From NCBI GenBank assembly GCA_963693315.1, contig OY856186.1, positions 93,097,802 through 93,161,801 on the forward strand: a DNA stretch of 64,000 bases, given 5' to 3'. The stretch's first letter is position 1; every line of letters begins with the position of its first letter. Source of the stretch: Diogma glabrata. Lineage: Eukaryota; Arthropoda; Insecta; Diptera; Cylindrotomidae. The position numbers were made by a program, and so were the translations under genes. The notes below the pieces were generated by a model. The model was given only the letters and a program-made list of their open reading frames with translations. It made no database searches and was not told where the DNA came from. Shown piece by piece: positions 34,854 to 48,855 of this stretch.

Positions 34854-35599
34854 CTATTCGTCGTCACTGCTCGATTTCTCACTAGATATTTCATCCGAAT
34901 CATCAGCATTTTCGGTCTCTTCCGCTTTTAATTTCTCTAAGTACTCTACCAGTTCCTGTAAAAACTAATACATTAATTGTATTGAACACATGTTGCAACT
35001 TAATTTGACTTCTTACTGTTGATAATTTTAAATTGCAGATGTAGTTTTCAACTTCATCTGAGTAGTTTTTTTCTAACTTCTTCTTTTCAGTTTTACTCAA
35101 ATTTTTGAATTCAGCTTTACTCAAATTTTTGAATTCGGCTTTAGATACAACTTTCGACTTGCCTTTAGAGTGTTTTAAAAGCCAAAATTTATAATATGTT
35201 CTGAAATGCCAAAAATAGTATTAATTTAATAGCGAATGTTTGGTTGTAAATTTACAACCTTGGGGCTTGGAGGTCTTTCAATTTAAAATGACTGTTTGTT
35301 ATCGTATTTTTTCTTTTTCGAAGCAGATTCATCGTTAGATTTAACATTGAAATCTGATTCAACATTTTCTCCCTTACTAAATCGTCTTTTTTTGATTTCT
35401 TGATCTTAATAGGATCTTTGGCAAACGGAGATTTCGCTGTTTTTTTTACCTGACCCGGTGATTTAACACTAATATTCATTTGAATGTATGTGTGATATCT
35501 GTCAGTTGGAGGTTTATATGGTTTTCTATAGAATGAATTCAACGTTTCTAATTCTTTTCCTACGGCTAAACAATTTTTTTCACCTGACTTATTCGTATT
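34854..35599 (-). CDS. candidate three-exon gene end (unit 3 copy, frame open)
   Basis: Same three exons as unit 1. The seven-T run puts exon A in the frame that reads through FKLKDLQAPR into exon B with matching phase (AG|A), so a continuous product is possible here. The price is a shifted middle stretch (DDLVREKMLNQISM) instead of the Lys/Ser-rich one in units 1 and 2. Confidence 0.45.
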
Positions 35600-38500
35600 C
35601 TGCTACCTATCAATCATCGAAACAGTTCATTCCAGAATGAAAATACATAGCATTGTTGTTGTTAAATTATCAAATAAATAAAATAAATGTTTTAGAAATA
35701 TTGTTATATTTAAAATATTGAAATATTTTTTTTTAAAGTATTGATATATCCAGTGCATTTACTGTCCTTTGAAGGATATATTATATCAATACTTCTCGGT
35801 TCTGTAATTCTAATTCAGTAAATCCATATATTGGATTTGACTGGATTCGAACCGTCGATACATCGCTTACCTTTGAGATAAAGGTTGGACCAAAAAGTAA
35901 AACAGAGATGTATTATGAAAATTTGGGATAAATTTGTTTAGAAAACAATTGCATTAGTTAAATTTCTACTCCTAGTTCGTACCGTTTGTTTGTTGTGACA
36001 TTTGTTTACGTAGGCGTCGTTATTTTTATTATACTTTTTTTGTTTTTATCAAAATTTTGTCATACTACCTCCAAAATCATTAATATTTTTAATAGTTTTT
36101 GGTTTTTGATCATAATTGGTTGACTTTCAGTAGTAATATATTAATTTTATGCGTTTATTTTTCAATTTCAATTGGACCCCAACAGCTTTTTTTGAAATTT
36201 TAGTCTGCGACACTGAATAGATGCGCACAACCACCAATTTTCGACTGTCGTATTTGCTGGTAAAAAAGTACTACTATACTACTATTGTAAGTTTGCTTGT
36301 TTTTTTAGCACAGAAAAAATCGTGAACTTATAGCGGAATTTTAAAATTAAAACTCAATATAAATAATTTGAAAAATATTTAATACTCCATATAAAAATAC
36401 TCCATATAAAAAAAATTTTAAAAGATTTATATCTACTAAGTTTATACCAACGATAGTTTAATAGAATCATAGTTTTTTGCTATTAAACTATATCGATACA
36501 TTGGGTGTTTATAGTTTATACTCTATACCAAAAAATAATATTATTCTATCTGTGGTATAAACACTCAGAATAATATTGACAGATAGAATACGGCTACCGT
36601 ATTTCAAATTTGGATATTAAATATTATCAATCGAAAAGTATTTCAACAAAAAATTATAATATTAATGTTTATATTAATGTAAAATTAAAACTAAATTTTG
36701 AGTGATTTTGATGTTGCACAGATTTTACAATCGCATGTAATTTTGTTTTACATTTTACATTTTGATGGGTACAATTTTTTTGAATATGCTGAATATATAT
36801 AAAAGCAAAATATCAAATAACTATCTGTCATAGTAAAACGGTATTATTCTAGCCGATTACACCGTAATAGCTATGTTGCTAGTTGCTATTATTATCTATT
36901 ATTCTATCATGGTGTAAACACTAATCCATTTTTTGCAATATTCATTGTTTTTTGCATATGGCGGACTACGAATGTTGTGGGTTTTGGAATTTGGTTTAGT
37001 TATAAAACTGTAGTGACACCATGTCTGTTAATGCTGTAGTGACACCATGTCTGTTAATATTGGACATTTTTAAGAAAAGCAAAAGTAATGGCATTGCTTA
37101 TATTCAGAATGTTATTTTTATTTTTTAATATATGTGTAGAATCGTATTGGTAGATCGTTGGTATTGGTAGATCGTAGATTAATAGTCAATCTCCATACTT
37201 TTTCATAAGATTTTGGAATTTATCAGTTTTAGTGATAGAGTTTGTAGTGCTACTTTATATTTGTTAAAACTTTTTTTAATATTATTTTACAATGTTTTGT
37301 ATGTTTGAATTATTTTTGACGATTTCCCTTTTTTCATAAACAAACATTTAGTAGTTGTCCTGATAGAATACAATAATCTGAAAATGAAAGTATTTCTACA
37401 TTTTTTTTTACTAAAACATGTTTTGTTTATCTTAACATATACATACATAGTATATATGTAATGAAAAGCCGATCCAAATTATATTTTTCAAATTTGAATA
37501 TCTCGAAACCAAAACAAATAACACAAAAACCAATTCACCATGAATAAAGTTTTGGTTTGAGTCGATACTAAAAATAAATCTTAAATTTAATCTTACACTT
37601 GTTAAAATATAAATAAACAATTTCACGATACCAGAAATATCGAATTTGTGAAATCAATCATTTGTTTGTGCAACTAAAATTTTAAAAATAACATTTGTTT
37701 TTGAATACAAAGATAGCTTATATATGTGACATCTCAACAAACATTTCTTTAATCTAAATTTGAATGGTTGAAAACATGGGTTCGGACATTCTTCTTTTTA
37801 TCAATTGACAGGTAAAGCCTGTCTTTGATAATTTGTATACTGAAAGTAATTGCTATTGTAAATCAAGCTTGTTATGTGTCGTATTAAACAAATTGATGTT
37901 ACTGTAGTTAAATTATTAATTTTATTGTAATAAGTTTTAAATTTTAATACATAATTTATAATTTCCAATCCTTGCCTTTTCTATGATTAATGTGGCAAAA
38001 TATTTTATAGAGACCGAAATTCGTAATTCTCTTATATTCAAAATTTATATTACCATTGTTGGAATTGGGTACAAGTTTTGTTTTAAAGGAGCTGTTAAAA
38101 TCACTTGAGAGTAAAATTCTTTACATTCATTAATCATTCCTTACATTCTTTACGTAAAAAACTATTCTTTACTAATCTTTACATAAAAATGTAAAGAATT
38201 ATTCTTTACATGAAAATGCACAACTCTGCATTTTTATAATTTTGAAAAAATTGTCTTTTCTTCTATATAACTTTAAAACTATTAATGATGAGTAGAGTTT
38301 GTATCTCGGGATTTCCTGGGCGGGAATTCCCTGAAATTGACTATTTTAACTAATCCCGATTCCCGTGATTTTTATTAATATCACGGGATTTCCCGTATAG
38401 TTTAATTATAGAATTAAAAAAAATTGAACTGTTAGATAATTATTTTATATCTTATCTTTTTAAGTAAAATTAAAATTAAAAAGTAAAGTAAAATTTGATA

Positions 38501-38866
38501 GCAATAATTTATTAATTTCAAATCTGCTTTGCGCTTTGCACTGGTGGAGGCTGACCAAAGCAGGATTTGTTTGCAATTTGGTAAATTTTGTCAATTATTA
38601 ATTAATATTGATACATTTGTTTTACTATATTTGAGTTTTTTATTTAAGAAAACTTTCTTTTTATTGTGATATTTTTTTTATTATTTGATTGTGACAACTA
38701 ATTTCGAACTTGTTATTCATTTTCAGGTCGTTTTTCTGAACCTAAAAAATATATCTAACATCTAATTTTTATATACAATAATAAACTCTTGTAAGATTTT
38801 TCTTCTTTTTCTAAAATTTGAAAATCGTAATTAACATAAAATAATACAAGCAATTAATCGGTTCAG

Positions 38867-39058
38867 TGTTTGGAGCCAGAAACAGAGTTAAATCGAAAAA
38901 ATAATATCGTCCATTACAACAAAAACAATCCATTTCAACACTATAACAATTTCGAATCTATAGAGTACTATGCAAACCCATCGGAATCATTTGTTTGGAG
39001 TTCAAGTATTGGTTCTGAGAGTAACAACAACATCCATTTTTCTCCGAATCCTGTATAA
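38867..39058 (+). CDS. candidate terminal exon (unit 4 copy)
   Basis: Same exon as 21461-21652, unchanged in protein sequence. Confidence 0.4.
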   Translation, partial: CLEPETELNRKNNIVHYNKNNPFQHYNNFESIEYYANPSESFVWSSSIGSESNNNIHFSPNPV

Positions 39059-39166
39059 TTCTGTATAATAAAAGTAAAATAATTTATAAAAAATATTCGT
39101 TTACCCTTTTTATTTATTTATCTACTACTTTTATTAGTCACAACCTGAAGAAAGCGTTTTGTTTAT

Positions 39167-39912
39167 CTATTCGTCGTCACTGCTCGATTTCTCACTAGAT
39201 ATTTCATCCGAATCATCAGCATTTTCGGTCTCTTCCGCTTTTAATTTCTCTAAGTACTCTACCAGTTCCTGTAAAAACTAATACATTAATTGTATTGAAC
39301 ACATGTTGCAACTTAATTTGACTTCTTACTGTTGATAATTTTAAATTGCAGATGTAGTTTTCAACTTCATCTGAGTAGTTTTTTTCTAACTTCTTCTTTT
39401 CAGTTTTACTCAAATTTTTGAATTCAGCTTTACTCAAATTTTTGAATTCGGCTTTAGATACAACTTTCGACTTGCCTTTAGAGTGTTTTAAAAGCCAAAA
39501 TTTATAATATGTTCTGAAATGCCAAAAATAGTATTAATTTAATAGCGAATGTTTGGTTGTAAATTTACAACCTTGGGGCTTGGAGGTCTTTCAATTTAAA
39601 ATGACTGTTTGTTATCGGATTTTTTCTTTTTCGAAGCAGATTCATCGTTAGATTTAACATTGAAATCTGATTCAACATTTTCTCCCTTACTGAATCGTCT
39701 TTTTTTGATTTCTTGATCTTAATAGGATCTTTGGCAAACGGAGATTTCGCTGTTTTTTTTACCTGACCCGGTGATTTAACACTAATATTCATTTGAATGT
39801 ATGTGTGATATCTGTCAGTTGGAGGTTTATATGGTTTTCTATAGAATGAATTCAACGTTTCTAATTCTTTTCCTACGGCTAAACAATTTTTTTCACCTGA
39901 CTTATTCGTATT
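39167..39912 (-). CDS. candidate three-exon gene end (unit 4 copy, frame open)
   Basis: Same as the unit 3 copy, with the seven-T run and open exon A to exon B phase; it differs by one or two residues (DDSVRE, KNPITN). Confidence 0.45.
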
Positions 39913-42297
39913 CTGCTACCTATCAATCATCGAAACAGTTCATTCCAGAATGAAAATACATAGCATTGTTGTTGTTAAATTATCAAATAAATAAAATAAA
40001 TGTTTTAGAAATATTGTTATATTTAAAATATTGAAATATTTTTTTTTAAAGTATTGATATATCCAGTGCATTTACTGTCCTTTGAAGGATATATTATATC
40101 AATACTTCTCGGTTCTGTAATTCTAATTCAGTAAATCCATATATTGGATTTGACTGGATTCGAACCGTCGATACATCGCTTACCTTTGAGATAAAGGTTG
40201 GACCAAAAAGTAAAACAGAGATGTATTATGAAAATTTGGGATAAATTTGTTTAGAAAACAATTGCATTAGTTAAATTTCTACTCCTAGTTCGTACCGTTT
40301 GTTTGTTGTGACATTTGTTTACGTAGGCGTCGTTATTTTTATTATACTTTTTTTGTTTTTATCAAAATTTTGTCATACTACCTCCAAAATCATTAATATT
40401 TTTAATAGTTTTTGGTTTTTGATCATAATTGGTTGACTTTCAGTAGTAATATATTAATTTTATGCGTTTATTTTTCAATTTCAATTGGACCCCAACAGCT
40501 TTTTTTGAAATTTTAGTCTGCGACACTGAATAGATGCGCACAACCACCAATTTTCGACTTTCGTATTTGCTGGTAAAAAAGTACTACTATACTACTATTG
40601 TAAGTTTGCTTGTTTTTTTAAGCACAGAAAAAATCGTGAACTTATAGCGGAATTTTAAAATTAAAACTCAATATAAATAATTTGAAAAATATTTAATACT
40701 CCATATAAAAATACTCCATATAAAAAAAATTTTAAAAGATTTATATCTACTAAGTTTATACCAACGATAGTTTAATAGAATCATAGTTTTTTGCTATTAA
40801 ACTATATCGATACATTGGGTGTTTATAGTTTATACTCTATACCAAAAAATAATATTATTCTATCTGTGGTATAAACACTCAGAATAATATTGACAGATAG
40901 AATACGGCTACCGTATTTCAAATTTGGATATTAAATATTATCAATCGAAAAGTATTTCAACAAAAAATTATAATATTAATGTTTATATTAATGTAAAATT
41001 AAAACTAAATTTTGAGTGATTTTGATGTTGCACAGATTTTACAATCGCATGTAATTTTGTTTTACATTTTACATTTTGATGGGTACAATTTTTTTGAATA
41101 TGCTGAATATATATAAAAGCAAAATATCAAATAACTATCTGTCATAGTAAAACGGTATTATTCTAGCCGATTACACCGTAATAGCTATGTTGCTAGTTGC
41201 TATTATTATCTATTATTCTATCATGGTGTAAACACTAATCCATTTTTTGCAATATTCATTGTTTTTTGCATATGGCGGACTACGAATGTTGTGGGTTTTG
41301 GAATTTGGTTTAGTTATAAAACTGTAGTGACACCATGTCTGTTAATGCTGTAGTGACACCATGTCTGTTAATATTGGACATTTTTAAGAAAAGCAAAAGT
41401 AATGGCATTGCTTATATTCAGAATGTTATTTTTATTTTTTAATATATGTGTAGAATCGTATTGGTAGATCGTTGGTATTGGTAGATCGTAGATTAATAGT
41501 CAATCTCCATACTTTTTCATAAGATTTTGGAATTTATCAGTTTTAGTGATAGAGTTTGTAGTGCTACTTTATATTTGTTAAAACTTTTTTTAATATTATT
41601 TTACAATGTTTTGTATGTTTGAATTATTTTTGACGATTTCCCTTTTTTCATAAACAAACATTTAGTAGTTGTCCTGATAGAATACAATAATCTGAAAATG
41701 AAAGTATTTCTACATTTTTTTTTACTAAAACATGTTTTGTTTATCTTAACATATACATACATAGTATATATGTAATGAAAAGCCGATCCAAATTATATTT
41801 TTCAAATTTGAATATCTCGAAACCAAAACAAATAACACAAAAACCAATTCACCATGAATAAAGTTTTGGTTTGAGTCGATACTAAAAATAAATCTTAAAT
41901 TTAATCTTACACTTGTTAAAATATAAATAAACAATTTCACGATACCAGAAATATCGAATTTGTGAAATCAATCATTTGTTTGTGCAACTAAAATTTTAAA
42001 AATAACATTTGTTTTTGAATACAAAGATAGCTTATATATGTGACATCTCAACAAACATTTCTTTAATCTAAATTTGAATGGTTGAAAACATGGGTTCGGA
42101 CATTCTTCTTTTTATCAATTGACAGGTAAAGCCTGTCTTTGATAATTTGTATACTGAAAGTAATTGCTATTGTAAATCAAGCTTGTTATGTGTCGTATTA
42201 AACAAATTGATGTTACTGTAGTTAAATTGTTAATTTTATTGTAATAAGTTTTAAATTTTAATACATAATTTATAATTTCCAATCCTTGCTTTTTCTA

Positions 42298-42764
42298 TGA
42301 TTAATGCGGCAAAATATTTTATAGAGACCGAAATTCGTAATTCTTTTATATTCAAAATTTATATTACCATTGTTGGAATTGGGTACAAGTTTTGTTTTAA
42401 AGGAGCTGTTAAAATCACTTGAGAGTAAAATTCTTTACATTCATTAATCATTCCTTACATTCTTTACGTAAAAAACTATTCTTTACTAATCTTTACATAA
42501 AAATGTAAAGAATTATTCTTTACATGAAAATGCACAGCTCTGCATTTTTATAATTTTGAAAAAATTATCTTTTCTTCTATATAACTTTAAAACTATTAAT
42601 GATGAGTAGAGTTTGTATCTCGGGATTTCCTGGGCGGGAATTCCATGAAATTGACTATTTTAACTAATCCCGATTCCCGTGATTTTTATTAATATCACGG
42701 GATTTCCCGTATAGTTTAATTATAGAATTGAAAAAAATTGAACTGTTAGATAATTATTTTATAT
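42298..42764. repeat. array unit 5 (partial) and right border of the array
   Basis: Homology runs from TGATTAATGCGGC to GATAATTATTTTATAT and stops there. It shares the GCGGC and TTCCATGAAA variants with unit 1 and not with units 3 and 4. Confidence 0.85.
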
Positions 42765-45350
42765 TATATTAAAACTATCTATAATGTTGAACTCAGAGCG
42801 AAAAAAAGCAGGAAAAATGTTTGACGTAAAATATCTCGATATTTTTGATCATATTGCCCAAGTTTAACATTAAATCAATATTTTATTGGATATATATGAT
42901 TAAATGGAATACGCATAATTAAATGTTAATCATAGGATATTATTCCACCGTAATTCACTTTAGAAAAATATGGTTTTCTCAGAGTATACTTAGTAGTGCA
43001 ATAAAGTACCCATACCTAAGGCTCTTACAGAACATCAGGTTTTTTAAAGGCGTCCACTGCCCCGTAAGTGAAATATATTATTTTGCTAAATAATCTGTCA
43101 GATATCAAAATAAAATAGTGGTATAGTGGCATACTGTCTGGTATATAATAGTGCTATACTGTCTCCAGAACTCGGATAACATTTTTTATTGTTATCTAAA
43201 ACTAGTCGACTTGCTCATTGTTGTATTTGTCCTTCTTAGACTAACGTTTCAAATTTCCTATTTTGTTAACACATATATTCTTTGTTAGCAAATTTTTCTG
43301 ATTCTTTATTAACTTAGCTTGGATATTTACTTTACTTTACTTGGATTTTTACGTTGGTCTATCTATTCAAACTATAGCTTTGTAGCTTCTTTTGGTTGAT
43401 TTTGATGAAACATGCAAGAATCATTGATTCGAGTGCACGACAATCTAAGACTTAAGATTCCTTTAATTAGCACTTTAATTATAAAATAATTGTTTTCTTT
43501 CATTCATTAAAAATTATAAAGTGTAACCGAAATATTATAGTGTGCTACTAGTGCGAATGGGTTTTCGAAGCGTGAGTGTTTTGATGATATTTTCTGGTTT
43601 TCTAATATGTTTGAATGTGGTGTTCTGAACTTTTTCGATATTGTTTTCTTGGATTGCAAATATTTTTTAATTATGTGTTTGATAAAAAATTTATATTAGT
43701 GCTATATACAGGCATAAAAATAAATATATTTTGTGTATTAGATACGAAAACACTTGTCATAATTTGTGACTAAAATTTGTACAATTGATTAAACTATTTA
43801 CCATGAAGCAATTCGACTCAAATATGAGGTACTTTATCAATATATGCGGGTGAACACTGCTCTTTATAACTTACCAACACTTTCCCTCTATATACATCCT
43901 GACATTCTCCATCCAGCGCTTTTTATAATAATAATTTTATTTCGCTGGAAACATGCAAATAGCATTTTTAATAATTCAAAAAAATAATAATGGACAAATA
44001 TGTGTCATAACATATGTTACATAACATTATGGCCATGTCCATAAATTGGAACTCATAACAGATTCTGATATTATTTGACTTCAAGATCTATTTGGTGCAG
44101 GTATGCTGTGAAATCTCTAAGTAACGCTAGTAAGAATAAAATAGGTTTCGGAATCATTGACATTTCATCCCATAATCATGTTAACATTTTGAATATTTAA
44201 TTCTCCTCTTTTGTTTACTGCAGAACCACTTAGCCTCAAGAATCGCTGGTCCATAAAATATTAAATCTGGTTTGCTAATCAATATTAAAACAATTAACAA
44301 AATAAGTATGCAAATACGGAAATATTACTACCTTATTTTCAAATATTAGTGCCTTACTTACTTACCCTACATAATTTTAAATACAACAACATTGATTTCG
44401 TTTACCAGTGCTCACTCGACGTGAGCTAAACAAGTTGTTTAATTTTCGTAAAGATATCCCAAAAATGTCAAACCACAAAGGGTTTTAATAATTTAATAAA
44501 AGTTAAAATGAAGATTAACACAGAACAACTATGTTTCTTCTCAGCATAATTTTTGTGTCCGAGATCAGATTTTATCAGTTCTACAACAATCATAAACAAG
44601 ACTGAAAATTTAATTCTAACGAATTAACTGTTTAATTGTAACAGAAAATTCTATCTCAATTATAAAATTCATATTTATTTTAACAATTTTGATAAATGTT
44701 TAAAAATCCAAATATAATTTCATCTTCAGCCTAAGAAACAATATTAACATAATTATTCCGTTGAACATCATAATAAAACAACTAAGATTCGGAGTTTAAT
44801 GTAAAAAAGTTTTTAAAGAAAAAACATTAAAAATCCCAACATTTTCAACAATTTTGCAGACAAGTTCAAAATTGTAAGAATCATTGAACGTTATGATAAG
44901 AATCATTGATCATTGACTTTAACCAAAATATTTTTTTACGATTCAAAAATTAAAACTTTTATGTACTTACAATTATCATTTTGGTTCTTTGGAAAAATCA
45001 AAAAAAAGTTATTGAAAGCTTTTTGGAAACAAAAATTAGAATAAAACATCGAAAAGTGGTTGCTTTATTGAATACTACGATAATATTGCAAAATTGCAAA
45101 ATAGTTCAGACCATTAAAAATAGAAATTTATTCATGCATACCGATGTTTTTAATTTTGTTCTTTTAATTCTAACACTAAGTCTGATAAATAAATTCTGAT
45201 TCGTTTCCATATATGACCGCTATATTAGTGGTCATATAGCGGTTTCTGGTCCCCAACCCTGTTTAACGCGGAAATTTATTTAATGCATAGTAAAACTAAA
45301 TTTTGCGAAAAAACGAAAAGAAGAAAACAAGAATAGTAGTTTAATCAATG
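42765..45350. other. AT-rich unique DNA, no gene seen
   Basis: No open frame with recognisable content. The 72-codon plus-strand frame at 44981-45199 has no domain, no context and no codon signal, so I do not call it. Confidence 0.5.
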
Positions 45351-45359
45351 AGTGTATAA

Positions 45360-45880
45360 TGAAATAGTTTATTCTCAAGCAAAAGTTTAAAATTTAAGCG
45401 AGGAACGAGCGAGAATTTTAATTTGCGAGTGAATAAAATTCATTAAACACGAATCGATTACAATACTTTATTCTCTGACAAAGAATTGTGTATTATAAAA
45501 AATAAAAACATTTTATCCACGACTACTAAATAATATATGCTTTCCATGCGTATGTCTTCCATTGTAATTGTATTCATTCCACAACTAGTGAATTTGATTA
45601 AAATTCTTTGACAGCTCTATAGTTTATTAAATGTTCCTCTAACAAATTAAACAACAAACTTGTTTTGTATTTCGCTATCTTTGATGTTTTTATTTCAATA
45701 TGGCGATACAAATTTTTGAATGAAAACTGGGAATTAAACGAAATATTTTACAGTCGTGGATAAAATAGCATCTTGTATTCGCTTAGGATGATGACAATTC
45801 TTCACTCGGATGATTCCCTCCACTCGCTAAGCTCGTTTCGGGAAACTTCATCCTCGTGAAGAATTGCCTTCATTCTAAAC
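45360..45880. repeat. cluster of inverted repeats, MITE-like
   Basis: TTTTATCCACGACT at 45511-45524 is inverted at 45752-45766. A second pair (ACAATTCTTCACTCGGATGA at 45794 and its inverted form ending near 45868) surrounds a GC-richer core (CTCGCTAAGCTCGTTTCGG). The phrase GCGAGGAACGAGCGAG near 45398 belongs to the same style of sequence. Limits are approximate. Confidence 0.5.
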
Positions 45881-46201
45881 TCATACAAGAATCTACTATT
45901 CTTCAATTAAAACAATAGATCTTTATTGTTTTAATTGATAAATCAAATTTCTTATTAAAAAAACCCCTGCTGATAAAAAACCCCCATCTTATACAATCAA
46001 CCAAATTCAACTAAACGAAATAAAAGAATATAAGTTAAAATTTGATTTTTGAACAAAACTTATCAAGCGATTGTGATTATAATTTGAAAATAATTTTAAT
46101 GAAATCAAAACAATTTGACCAATTGGAATCATACCAATTAAATAATGATAATTTTTTTATAGGAAAATTTTCATTAGAAAATTGTGCTTACTATTGTTTT
46201 A
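45881..46201. other. AT-rich DNA next to the LINE 3' end
   Basis: Probably includes the 3' untranslated part of the LOA-like LINE. No poly(A) tail or clear border is visible. Confidence 0.4.
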
Positions 46202-48718
46202 TTAGTCAGTCGTCTGTGCCGTTACTGGTTGTATTCTGTCATCCAAGTTGAGACTTTTAATAAAATTAATTAGCTCAATTGGAGTGACGTTTTGTGGTAA
46301 TGGAAGTGTTAGTCTTCTATGACCAAGTTGGTTGCATCTGAGCCCAGAGAGTTCAGGACAGCTGCAGATGACGTGTTCCATCATTTTCGCGTCCGAGTAG
46401 CAGAATCTGCACCTGTCGGAAACAACAAGGCCCATTTTGTTAAGATGGTGGTTTAAAGGACTATGTCCAGTAACGCACCACGTTAAAATTCTTAGAGACT
46501 CTCTGTTTAAGTCGATTGTTTTTAAGGGTGAAACAGGGAGGTTACCTAGAAACTTCTTAGAGTGTACCAGTCCCTCTCTGCTTCTCCATAATTTAGCATG
46601 TTGTTCCTGTTCCCATGTTTGAATTGTGCTTTTGAGCGAACTCTTGACCATTCCGAACCATGGTTCCGATCCAACAAACTTTTCATTGGCCCCTTGTTTT
46701 GCTAAAGCGTCAGCGATAGCATTTCCTTGTATTCCTGTGTGGCTAGGTGCCGACACAATTGTTACTTTATTATTGCAGGAGATTTTTAGTAGATTTTGGT
46801 AGCATTCCCATACCAGTTTTGAATCAAAGCGCGTAGATTTTAGTGCCAAGAGTGCTGTTTGACTGTCAGAGATAATATATATTTCAATATTTTGGTATTT
46901 TCTTTCAGCACATAGCAAAGCGCAACTGCTAATTGCAAAAATTTCGGCTTGAAATATGGTTGTTGTGGTGCCTAGGGCAACTGTTTGCTTTGTTCTAGAA
47001 CCAAACACTCCTGCTCCCGTGCCCATATTGGTTCGAGAACCATCTGTGTACCAGATGCTGGCGTTATGTGGCAGTGGCCGTATGTAGTTTTTAATACGAT
47101 CTCTGGCCAATATCTTGACATCAAAGTGCCCGTCTAAATCTATTGTTTTTGGCATACAATCCAAAATATGGTGTGTATGCATTTCAGCTTGTAATTTAGA
47201 AAGGATTTTAAGGTGTCCGTTTAGATTACCCGGCTTAAACCCTTCTGTGAGCTGCAGTCTATGAACGCTCAACACCGCTACAGATTTTACATGTAGGTAC
47301 AATGGAGAAAGCTTTAGAAGAATTTCCATTGCTGACGTTGGCGTGGTTTTGAAAGCACCTGTGGCACTAAGACTCACAAGCCTTTGTATTTTTGTAAACA
47401 TATTTTGAGCAGTTATTTGACGCGTTTTAGGCCACCAAACTAAAGCTGCATATGTTAGAATTGGTTTAATAAGACTTTGGTGCAACCAAAGTATCGTTTT
47501 TGGGCTAAGACCCCATGTTTTCACAAACAGGTTTCTGCATGTGAAGAAAACTTTGTTTGCCTTATCGGAGATATATTTCAGGTCTGAGTTCCAGATTAGT
47601 TTGCCATTCAGAATCACACCCAAATATCTAACCTCTTTTGATGTTTGTATTGGATCGCCGTTTAGAACAGGAGAAATGAAATTAAAGTTTCTCCTGTTTG
47701 TGAAAACGACAATGCTTGTTGTTCGTGGATTGATCGATAGTCCCAATCTGTTGCACCACTTTGATACAATATTAAGAGCTGTCTGGGTTCGACCAGCGAC
47801 AATGGAGTCGTGTTTCCCTCTAACCATGACTGCCAAGTCGTCAGCATAGCCTACAGTGTTGAAGCCGGAATCATTTAGCTTAGTGAGGAGATCATCAGCC
47901 ACCATTAGCCAAAGCAGCGGAGAGAGCACGCCCCCTTTCGGGCAGCCTCTAGATGCAGTAACAGTCACTGAATAATCTCCTAGTGTAGCCGTTATCTTCC
48001 GACTCTGTAGCATCTTGATAATCCACGCAATGATAAGCGGGTTTATATTTTTCTTTGTGGCCATTTCAATGATAGCATTGAAGTGGACATTGTCAAAGGC
48101 TCCTTGTATGTCCATAAATGTACAAACAAGTGCCTCCTTATAGTTTAGGGTGCTCTCAATTTCTTTCACCATTTTGTGCAACGCCGTTTCAGTAGATTTC
48201 CCAGTCTGATAGGCGTGCTGGCTAGACTTGAGAGGGATTTGTTTAAGACATACATGACGGATGTGATAGTCCAACATCTTTTCCATTGTTTTTAACAGAA
48301 AAGATGTAAGACTTATGGGTCTGTATGATTTGGCTTCATTAGGTTTTTTTCCTGGCTTAGGTATAAAAACAACTTTGGTTTCTCGCCATATCTGAGGAAT
48401 GTAAGCAAGGCGAAAGCTTGCTTTGAACAAACGCATGAGATATGGAAGAATGATTGTTAGACCCTTTTGCAGAAATACCGGAAAAATTCCATCACCTCCT
48501 GGAGATTTATACGGACCGAAGGATTCTATAGCCCATCTCGCTTTGTTGGGGGTGAAAATTGTGTTGGCTAAATGATCTGCAGTACTTTTAGTTGCAGGAT
48601 CTAGAAGATGTACGTCTTCGTTGGCATTATCTTCCGTGTTCCATTCTATTGAGCCCGGAAAGTGAGTTTGAAGTAAAGTATCTTGTTGGTTCAATGCAGC
48701 TGGTGGTATACGTACCAC
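46202..48718 (-). pseudogene. LOA-like reverse transcriptase and RNase H
   Basis: An 838-codon frame without stops. RT blocks: ESFGPYKSPGGDGIFPVFL, VVFIPKPGKK, SYRPISLTSFLLKTMEKML, FMDIQGAFDNVHF (catalytic Asp), GCPKGGVLSPLLW and GYADDLAVM (catalytic pair). RNase H follows from about residue 570 with WYTDGSRTNMGTGAGV, FQAEIFAISSC, IISDSQTALLAL and NAIADALAKQGA, giving the D-E-D-D set. The end holds a CRFC...EHVICSCPEL cysteine/histidine motif. All catalytic residues look intact. The listed Met is internal; homology continues upstream in other frames to the endonuclease, so the polyprotein is broken near 48720-48880. Confidence 0.88.
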
Positions 48719-48855
48719 TTGGTTTGCAGATTGAGCCTAGAGGGTTTGTGTGATCAGACGACATCAATTTTTGGAGTCGAGCTGCAGCAGACAGATTATC
48801 TATCGTATTGTAGAGCTCTTTTCAGCTATTTCTTTTTGATTGTCTGAGTTCTTTA

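Larger units (their letters stand above)
33671..37983. repeat. array unit 3 (complete)
   Basis: Complete 4,313-bp unit without private insertions; used with unit 4 as the reference for the empty sites of the elements in units 1 and 2. Confidence 0.95.
37984..42297. repeat. array unit 4 (complete)
   Basis: Complete 4,314-bp unit, almost identical to unit 3. Confidence 0.95.
20579..42764. repeat. tandem array of a 4.31-kb unit, about four copies
   Basis: The marker TGATTAATG(C/T)GGCAAAATA occurs at 20579, 33671, 37984 and 42298. Units 3 (33671-37983) and 4 (37984-42297) are 4,313 and 4,314 bp. Unit 1 is 20579-25460; unit 2 is 25461-33670 and lacks its first 1,045 bp; unit 5 is 42298-42764 and stops abruptly. 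Copies are nearly identical apart from private insertions. Each full unit contains a plus-strand terminal exon, a three-exon minus-strand gene end, several inverted repeats and a direct repeat of TAGTGACACCATGTCTGTTA. Confidence 0.95.

Noticed and set aside
46437..47849. Plus-strand ORFs antisense to the LOA-like RT
   Set aside because: Shadows of a long, motif-rich minus-strand frame.
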